NCBI GenBank assembly: GCA_963597615.1
Contig: CAVBQS010000038.1
Location: 1 to 20,508, forward strand
Reading direction: 5' to 3'
Source: CAKRJP01 sp963597615
GTDB taxonomy: Bacteria; Bacillota; Clostridia; Lachnospirales; Lachnospiraceae
Length of the DNA stretch: 20,508 bases
Shown: piece after piece, positions 13,700-20,508 of the stretch
How positions within the stretch are numbered: the stretch's first letter is position 1
Layout: each line of letters begins with the position of its first letter
Position numbers and translations under genes: made by a program
Notes under the pieces: generated by a model
Database searches by the model: none
What the model was told of the DNA's origin: nothing
The model's input: the letters and a program-made list of their open reading frames with translations, nothing else

Positions 13700-15495
13700 T
13701 TATTTGAATAATACTTTTTCAATAGTTCTATTATCATCTGCTTCTCTCTCTTCCTCTTCCATCCCTATATTTTTACCTTTTTTTGTAACGTGTTTTCCCT
13801 TTTTTCCACCATCCGAAATTTCTTCCAAATACCCTTCGTTTACAAGCAGTTCGTTTACAAACCTCGCAGTTAAATTTTTTCTCTCTTTATTTTCTTCACA
13901 AAGGGCATTTATGCTTTTAGTTAAATCAGAAACATTACACTGATCCTTCAGTTCTATCATATCCAATTTTTCTGGCTCTATGTAAAAAGGCAATTTTTCC
14001 TTACTTTTCTTAAGCATTGGATCACTTTCCACAGTTGATGTTGTTCCTGCGTCTAATATCTGTTTTTCTGCGACAAACTCCTTTATGACCTTTATGAAAT
14101 CCTCTCCATAACTTTGTATTTTCTTTTCACCCATTCCATATATATCCGCCATCTGCAAGAGATTCCCTGGACATTTTATGCACATATCCTTTAAGGTTTT
14201 GTCGGAACAGATTATGAATGGAGGTACTGATTCATCCGATGCAAGCTTTGTACGACAGTCTCGTAATTTTTCAAATAGCTCCTGGCCAACCTCGCTGAGT
14301 CCTGAAATTCGTGATTCTTTTTTACGTCTTTTTCCACTTTGGATATAAATTTCCTCTTCTTCATCCTCCACAACCACACAATTGCTGCATTTCTTACACA
14401 TACAAGGACTTGAATCCCCAAAATAGGAAAGGATAAATCCACGCAGGCATTCATCTGTCTCACAATAATCAATCATTCGATTCAATTTTCTTTGATTATC
14501 TGCCATCTTAAGGGAATAATCTGCTCCCTCAAAGGAGCTAGACTTGTTTTGCAGAAGATTCTTATTTATTATGATATCTTGTTTGGAGAAAAATAAAACA
14601 CATTCCGCTTCTTCGCCATCTCGTCCTGCTCTTCCCGCTTCTTGATAATAATACTCCAGACTTTGAGGCATATTATAATGAAGTACATAACGAATATTGG
14701 ATTTATCGATTCCCATACCAAAAGCATTGGTGGCAACCATGACACGAATCCTGTCATAGGTAAAGTCCTCTTGACTTTGGTTGCGCCGTAGATGATTCCA
14801 CTTTCATCCTCATGTTTTTTCACATAGTTGAGGATACTGTTATTCGTTTCCCTACCACCCTTTCTTGTAACTACACGAAAGAATAGATTAGGTCTGTCAA
14901 ATCCAGTTACCACAGTTACCGGGTCATGAAGCCTCAAGCTAGCTATAATATCATCCCTTACACGCTGGGTAGCTGTGGCTGTAAATGCACTGACAATGGG
15001 ACGCCATGGCAGTTTTACAAGAAATTCTGCAATTTCAAGATAACTTGGCCTAAAATCCTGTCCCCACTGGGAAATACAATGGGCCTCATCAACTGTCACC
15101 ATGGATATCTTGGAATTACATGCAAAATCTAAAAAGCGCCCAGTATTAAGCCTCTCCGGTGCAACATAAATAATTTTATATCTTCCCTGGCTTGCATAGG
15201 AAAGAGCAGTCCTAATCTGATTTTCCGTAAGGGAACTGTTTATATATGCCGCATGTACTCCAGCTTGATTCAATGCTTTCACCTGGTCAGACATCAGGGA
15301 AATAAGGGGAGAAATCACTATGGTTATACCTTCAAGCAAAAGTGCAGGAAGCTGATAACACAATGACTTTCCGGCACCAGTCGGCATAATTCCAAGTACA
15401 TCTTTCCCTTGCAAAATGCCATCGATCAGTTCCTCCTGACCTGTGCGAAGACTATCATACCCAAAATATTGTTTTAGTGTCTGATTTATATTCAT
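13700..15495 (-). pseudogene. recQ: RecQ DNA helicase, broken by internal deletion and frameshift
   Basis: A RecQ-type 3'-5' helicase split into two frames. The 5' part (15495 to ~14788) has the Q-motif region (LRTGQEELIDGIL), Walker A MPTGAGKS (37-44), DEAH (136-139) and SAFTATAT (169-176), and is good to GIIY near residue 236. The 3' part resumes in another frame with RNQSQEDFTYDRIRVMVATN, then MGIDKSNIRYVLHYNMPQ, EAGRAGRDGE, the RQC zinc-binding cysteines (DECLRGFIL...C-x-C-x-x-C-x-x-C), an HRDC domain, and a basic C-terminal extension. About 30-35 residues of helicase domain 2 (the motif IV region) are missing at the join near 14785, and the loss is not a multiple of three. The GGAGAA ribosome binding site is intact. 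It is non-functional unless the join is an assembly error. Confidence 0.88.
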
Positions 15496-15587
15496 TATTT
15501 TTTCTCCGAATTTCTTTTTTCAATATTAATGCTGTTTAGTTAATACTGTTTTGGGAGGTAATCAAGCTTTTGGATAAATATCCTATC

Positions 15588-15616
15588 TTGATTTCTTTGA
15601 TTTGAAATGGTAGAAT
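15588..15616 (+). promoter_or_regulatory. Promoter of the tRNA-Arg gene
   Basis: TTGATT (15588-15593) and TAGAAT (15611-15616) are separated by exactly 17 bases, and TGG precedes the -10 as an extended element. The tRNA begins 31 bases after the -10. It is divergent from recQ, whose start is at 15495. Confidence 0.7.
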
Positions 15617-15647
15617 GGACGAGTATTTTAGCTTTAATTAAATATTT

Positions 15648-15719
15648 GTTCCCATAGTTAAATGGATATAACAAGCGCCTCCTAAGCACTAGTTGAGGGT
15701 TCGATTCCCCCTGGGAACG
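15648..15719 (+). tRNA. tRNA-Arg, anticodon CCT
   Basis: A 72-base cloverleaf reading AGG codons. Acceptor GTTCCCA (15648-15654) pairs fully with TGGGAAC, with G as discriminator. The D stem is GTTA/TAAC and the anticodon loop CTCCTAA. The T loop TTCGATT is normal and CCA is not encoded. Two stems each contain a C-A mismatch: C29-A41 in the anticodon stem (AGCGC with GCACT), and A50-C64 in the T stem (GAGGG with CCCCC). The variable loop is four bases. It has its own promoter and terminator. Confidence 0.88.
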
Positions 15720-15728
15720 TTAAATTTT

Positions 15729-15767
15729 GCAGCAATGACTGATTAAAAATCATTGCTGCTTTTTCTT
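15729..15767 (+). terminator. Intrinsic terminator of the tRNA gene
   Basis: GCAGCAATGA (15729-15738) pairs perfectly with TCATTGCTGC (15750-15759) across an 11-base loop, followed by TTTTTCTT. It starts nine bases after the tRNA. Confidence 0.9.
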
Positions 15768-15820
15768 GTCTGAATAACACAGGCCTCTATGAATCTAAAG
15801 CACTCAGAAATGCAGATTCA

Positions 15821-16774
15821 TCATAGTATGTAATAATCTGTATCATCCTCATTATTGCGGGTATATTCACTGACACTTGCAATGAGACGGTAGCTGTCGA
15901 TATGGCAGCCCGGCATTAGACGGTTGCACAGTTCATTTAAGGAAGGGGTTGTATTGATGACACACAGCTTCGTTGATGAAGGATATTTCCCACATGCAGC
16001 GAGTACTGCTCTTTCTATGAGCCGTATGCTATTGAGCTTGTTACCTGTAGTAAGTAAGACAGGATAAAGCACATACTCTCCAGAAGGACGTAACTGCCCA
16101 TCCACAAACTCCGGTTCTGTCACCTCTATTGCCTGTACTAAGATTCCCTCTGTCACATAGCCGTCCGCATATATAAGCATACTAACATCCGCATCATATT
16201 CTGCACGATGCTTTGCAACATCATTCATTGCTGCAGCATGCCTGTTCTTGGAAAGCATTTTAAGGGCATTGCGCCCTTCTACAGCATCCAGCTGACTGAA
16301 GGGTATAATAGACGTATTCTTAGGGATATTCAGTGCCTTAACGGTATCTGCCAGGGCACCTATTGTGGTGTGCCACTCTCCCAGCATACTTCTCCTTTTG
16401 ATGAAGAGGTGACTTGCAAAATAGCCTACCTCCAAGGAGCATAGTCTCTCCCTATCTCTTACCTGGTTAAAATATGCTTCTATAATCTTGTAATTCTTCT
16501 TAACAGACATATCAAAGATAACAGCAAGCATTCTGCTACCTACACCGTGAGCACGATAGTCTGTGCTTACACAGAGCCAGTGAATGCAATAGCCACGGCT
16601 GTTCTCACTAAAGAGCATCAGTCCCACAGGGGTACTCCCCGAACCGTCCTCCGGCTCAGAGAGTGCTCCAAGAGCTCTGACACCGACTAGGTCCATGCGA
16701 TCCATCAGCATCAGTGGGTCAAGCCCCATAAAATATATTTTGTCTTTGCTAGTCAATGATATTAGCTTGATCAT
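15821..16774 (-). CDS. GNAT-family acetyltransferase-like protein
   Basis: A 317-residue cytosolic protein. The N-terminal half is a GNAT fold: the segment HWLCVSTDYRAHGVGSRML carries the acetyl-CoA-binding motif R-x-x-G-x-G (Arg74, Gly77, Gly79), followed by a helix. The C-terminal half (~190-317) has a similar run of strands and helices (EYVLYPVLLTTGNKLNSIRL, then STKLCVINTTPSLNELCNRL) but no acetyl-CoA motif, so it may be a degenerate second GNAT unit. The start codon overlaps the stop of the large kinase-like gene in an ATGA (16774-16771), which implies translational coupling and joint function. The substrate is unknown; its kinase-like partner or another protein are possibilities. It ends before a tRNA unit on the opposite strand. 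Confidence 0.8.
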   Translation of the reverse strand: MIKLISLTSKDKIYFMGLDPLMLMDRMDLVGVRALGALSEPEDGSGSTPVGLMLFSENSRGYCIHWLCVSTDYRAHGVGSRMLAVIFDMSVKKNYKIIEAYFNQVRDRERLCSLEVGYFASHLFIKRRSMLGEWHTTIGALADTVKALNIPKNTSIIPFSQLDAVEGRNALKMLSKNRHAAAMNDVAKHRAEYDADVSMLIYADGYVTEGILVQAIEVTEPEFVDGQLRPSGEYVLYPVLLTTGNKLNSIRLIERAVLAACGKYPSSTKLCVINTTPSLNELCNRLMPGCHIDSYRLIASVSEYTRNNEDDTDYYIL

Positions 16775-19700
16775 TTCTTAATCCATTCTAGTTTTTGGCC
16801 TTCTTGAAGATTCATAATCCGTGTATACAGACTAAGCTGATTGCCATTAGCATCCATAACCTGGGCTTCATCACGCTTGAACTTGACAGCTTCCGCAACG
16901 TCATCCCTAAAAGGTTTATCGCCTAATTCCTGATTATATACCTTTTCGAACAGGGATGGCAGGTTTTTGCCGTCCTCTGCTTGAGCATGATCCATAAATG
17001 TCGTACCTTCAAACAGAGATAGTATATAATCCTGCATTCCACTTAGGATATCTATGAAAGTCTTGCGAGTTGGATTCTGCTCATAAGCATCAACTAAAGA
17101 CTTAAAGAGTTTCTTTCCGGGTGTCTTTAGGGGCAGTTTGGAGAATGTAACGATTATCGCATTCATGGCAGTATTCATTTGGTCCTTAGCCTTGATCAAA
17201 TCTTCTGCATTTTCATTCTGATTAGCATCTCTGATCAGACCATTGGCATTCTTTAAATCCAAAAGCTTCCCTGGAAATCTAGCTTCCCTAATCGCGTTAT
17301 AGAGAGGTCTGACATACTCGGTATGGTTGCCCTTAGTATCCTCTTTATTCTCCTTTAGCTGATCCTCTGTATAGGTATGCTTAAAGAGATAGAAGATACC
17401 TGCACCATCTAAGGAAGTCAAAGACCGGTACCAGTGATGCTTTAGGAGTCCGACTACCATTGAATTCATATCAGTTGTCTTATCCTTTGTATTCTTCTTC
17501 TTAAAGAGGGCATCAATCTTGTTAAATCTTGCTGACATAGCCTTTATCATTTCGGCAACCAGCTTTGTAACTGCCTCAGAATCTGCCTTGGGCTGCCCTC
17601 CTGCTTGTCTTTCTCTATCAATGTATACACGGGTTTCATTATAAACAGTCTGAAGCTGTTTGTCACTCCCCTGCTCACACCACTTGTTAATTGTCTGCCC
17701 TAATTGTGTAAATTGCTCTTCATTTATGATTGCTTCGGAGAGCATCTTATTGTAGGACTTGGTCTGTGTCCTGCGGTAAATTTTGTTGGCAATCTTATCA
17801 AGTGCCTTCTGGCTACGTACCTGCGCTATAGCCTGTGTATTAGTATCACGCTTATCAAACTCAAGATCCACATACTTGTTGCCCGCGTCTTCGTTTTCCC
17901 GCTGGGAGGGGGCGGTGGTTTTGGCCAATGCAAAAGCAGCCCTAATATACTCCTTCTCTTCTTCGTCCGTATCAGCAGCAGTCAGAGTAAGCAGACTATC
18001 CATGCAGGCATCTATATAACCATCCAGTGCCCTAATGGCTGTATCTCTGGTATAGGCATTATGCTCGCCGGTATTTGACATAGTATCTAGCATAGTACCA
18101 ATCTTGCTTTGTAATGCTAAATAGCCTTTTTCCATTTTATTTATCGTATCCTGAAGCTCTTTCACACGATCATTTTTTGTTTTTTCCATTGTCTTTAATA
18201 TATTTTCAAATCCAGCAATCGCAGCTTCTCTATCTGCCTCCGAAATATCTTTTTTGTTCAGGTAATCATCTCTATCCACTATGGTTCCAGCTATTCTAGC
18301 TTCAATAGCCGTAATGGACTTATTTGCAATTCTTTTCTTTTTTTCAATTTCATTGTTTCTGTCTTCAAGGGACTTTTTCATGGCTGCTACAATGAAGCGC
18401 ATATGCTCATTGACTTCCTGTGGCGTGAGTCTTCTGTCATAGCGCAACTTATACATATATTTAGAGGCAGTCTCAGAGCCAAATGCCTGTTCCATGATAA
18501 AAGCACCCTGATCTCCAAAAGGCTTGGCGAAACATTCACTTAAAAGTATGGTAGAGTTCTCAGATTTCTCCCTACAGAATTTAAAAAGATTGGAGGTGTC
18601 GGTGGTTGCTATTTTCGTTACACGGCTGATACAACCTGCAAGACTTTCGTTCTTAGAGTATTTCTTATATTTCTTCTCATGACGTGAGAGTATATTATTC
18701 TTAACCTCTCTGTAAACCCTGCCCTCAGGATTTTTGGCAATGTCTTCATTTTCTTCATTTGTCATAAGACTGACCATATTTTCATCTACTTTATCTACCA
18801 GTGCATCATAGTCAACTAAGGTACCAATGACTCTGACAAAGCTCTGTATGAAATTGTAGATTCCTGCCGGTATTTCAATCCCCTCTTTTTGTAGCTCTGT
18901 GAATACAACCATAATTGTATCTGCAGAGCTAGCATGATCATTTTTAACATCTTTCTTAATCAGAATGCGCATTTTTTCATTCAATGCTGCTTTGTTGCTA
19001 GCATACTTTGCCTTACCTTCACCCTCTAACAATTTCTCAAGTTGTTCGTAGAATCTTCTAGGATTGTGGCGTACAGCGGCAGCCATAAGGTTGATCAGAC
19101 CGCTCTGCTGAGCTGAAGTCAGTTTACCGGCGTTACCATAGTCGATGATGGTGACACCCTTTTCGTCTATCATGGCATTACCAGAGTGAAGGTCACCGTG
19201 AAAGTAACCGGACTTGAAGAGTGCTTCATCCAGCCATTTACGTGACATACTTGTAATGAGTCTTTGTTTCTCCTTTAATTTTTCTTTGAAAGTATCCAGC
19301 TCCTTTAGCAGGTCATAGGTTGACACACCATCTTTACCGAATTTCTGTATAATCTCTTCGCGGGCGGTATCCATCTTTGAAATATATTTATCTATTGTAA
19401 CTCCTTCTGCTTTTTCTAGCATCAGGGCACCTGTCATCTTCTTGGTTCTCTTATCTACTTTCATGGAATGGATATTGAGAAGCTCATCCTCATAGAGCAT
19501 GCCTGTCTCTGCATTATCTGCCTCTAAGCGCAGGTCGAGCTCTTTCTTAATATTGACTATCTTGTTGCGGTAGGTCTTTAACATACCGCCTACATAATTT
19601 TCTGGCGGCTCTTGTCCCGGATTGGCTTTCCTAAAGGCTTCCGCATCTACCTCCTTAGCGCAATTTTCCATGAAGACAAGCTCTCTGTTCAGGTGGTTCT

Positions 19701-20456
19701 GTACATCCGGTCGCAAAAGCTTAACTACTTTCTCTGTACCATAGGAATCCCCCGCACCATATACTCTGACAAGCAGAGTCTCACCGACAGAGGCAGCACC
19801 AAGGATACGCAGCTTCTGAATCTTGGTAATGGTTCCGTTGGATTCCTTGACGATATTGGCAAGCTGGGCATCTACGATTTTCTCATCGATGGGTGCTAAG
19901 TTAGAACGCACATCCTTAACGGCAGCCTGCATCATCGGCGGCATACTGCTGATAGGAAGACCCTGCAGCATCTTATGCATCAGAGGACCTGCACCCTTTA
20001 GATAAGCGGCAATATACTTACCGGCAGCGACATCCTTCTCATCCTCTGACAGATTCAGAGGATTCTTTATATTGGGTGCGTATTTGAAGACTGCGGCTAC
20101 CATGTTCTGCTTGTCTGCCTGAGAAGCTTGCCTGATGTAGCCCTTTAATACCTTCATGTTGAAGGCCCCCTCGCCCTCCTGACCGGACATATTCTTGCGG
20201 AGCAGTTCGCTTATCTTATAATCTTTAATCCCCTTCCAACCGTCATCAGATTCTTCCTGAAGGTCATTGACTGAATTGGACAATTTTTCCTGCATCTTCT
20301 CAGAAATTGCATCTACGGCAGCCTGTAAAGCAGGTGCATTCGCAGTAAGGATTTCGTCCAGAGTACCTGCTTCTAAGTCAGCGTTAACTTCCGCATCGGA
20401 TTTGGCTACCTTTTCTTCAACCTGCACATCGTCTCCAAATAAAATGTATTTCTTTT
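16771..20456 (-). CDS. Large divergent ABC1/UbiB-like kinase with long helical C-terminal region, 5' truncated
   Basis: At least 1218 residues, numbered here from a GTG at 20427-20425. Residues ~130-440 resemble an ABC1/UbiB atypical kinase. They show a KxGQ-like segment (GPLMHKMLQGLP, Lys152 and Gln155), an Ala-rich loop GAASVGET (210-217) in place of a P-loop, KVVKLLRP with Lys236, a catalytic loop HGDLHSGN (410-417, Asp412), and IIDYGN with metal-binding Asp429. The remaining ~780 residues are charged and mainly helical, with likely coiled coil around 685-780 and no recognisable domain. No signal peptide or membrane helix is seen, unlike typical UbiB proteins. The GTG has only a poor ribosome binding site. 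The frame continues upstream as YKKKYILFGDD up to the terminal repeat at 20457, so the true start is probably lost there. Aminoglycoside-phosphotransferase-like kinases share the HGD motif and are the main alternative. Confidence 0.75.
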
Positions 20457-20508
20457 GTAACTGTTCAGAACCCTAATGGATTCAAGTAACTTTATTTGTA
20501 CAAAACAG
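20457..20508. mobile_element. Probable insertion-sequence terminus (right edge)
   Basis: Bases 20457-20473 (GTAACTGTTCAGAACCC) repeat bases 34-50 in inverse orientation without a mismatch. Beyond the shared bases the two edges differ, as the left and right ends of one element would. The sequence cuts the frame of the large kinase-like gene. No transposase is included. Confidence 0.55.

Noticed and set aside
15789..15821. ATGAATCT/AGATTCAT hairpin at the end of the GNAT gene
   Set aside because: The stem is real, but no T-tract follows on the minus strand, so a terminator role is not supported.

Overview
The base composition (A+T-rich), gene families and strong GGAGG-type ribosome binding sites suggest a gut-type member of the Clostridia, most likely Lachnospiraceae. 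This is inferred from family resemblance, not from a marker gene. Identifications rest on recognising motifs by eye; no database search was possible.

Layout. (1) Positions 1-3738 hold part of a sugar-utilisation locus: the first ~56 codons of a GH2 beta-galactosidase (minus strand, cut off), a divergent AraC-type regulator and a GH127-type beta-L-arabinofuranosidase, ending in a hairpin shared with the next, convergent operon. (2) Positions 3739-6665 hold a minus-strand operon: a C39-like cysteine-peptidase-fold protein followed by a GH36 alpha-galactosidase, read from a recognisable promoter. (3) Positions 6681-10755 hold a minus-strand DNA-maintenance group: a HIRAN-domain protein, a WYL-domain regulator, and a RecD2 helicase carrying a C-terminal DUF4186-like domain. 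(4) Positions 10853-12327 hold a MATE exporter behind a leader that folds into a strong intrinsic terminator just before the ribosome binding site. (5) Positions 12447-13225 are debris: an IS110-family transposase fragment joined directly to the 3' end of a nitroreductase gene. (6) Positions 13269-15767 hold a bidirectional terminator, a small protein of five ~21-residue repeats, a recQ gene broken by an internal deletion, and a tRNA-Arg(CCT) gene with its own promoter and terminator. (7) Positions 15821-20456 hold a two-gene cassette with overlapping ATGA: a very large, divergent ABC1/UbiB-like kinase, cut off at its 5' end, followed by a GNAT acetyltransferase-like protein.

Both ends of the window carry the same 17 bases in opposite orientation, at 34-50 and 20457-20473. 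On each side the repeat cuts an otherwise good reading frame and is followed by only about 50 bases. I read this as a stretch bounded on both sides by copies of one insertion sequence, with a terminus beginning GTAA as in IS66-type elements. The window is probably a whole assembly contig that stopped at the repeat.

The most unusual items are the ABC1-like kinase plus GNAT cassette, the RecD2-DUF4186 fusion, the MATE leader attenuator, and the amount of recent damage (GH2, nitroreductase, IS110, recQ, a tRNA with two mismatched stem pairs, and the kinase 5' end).
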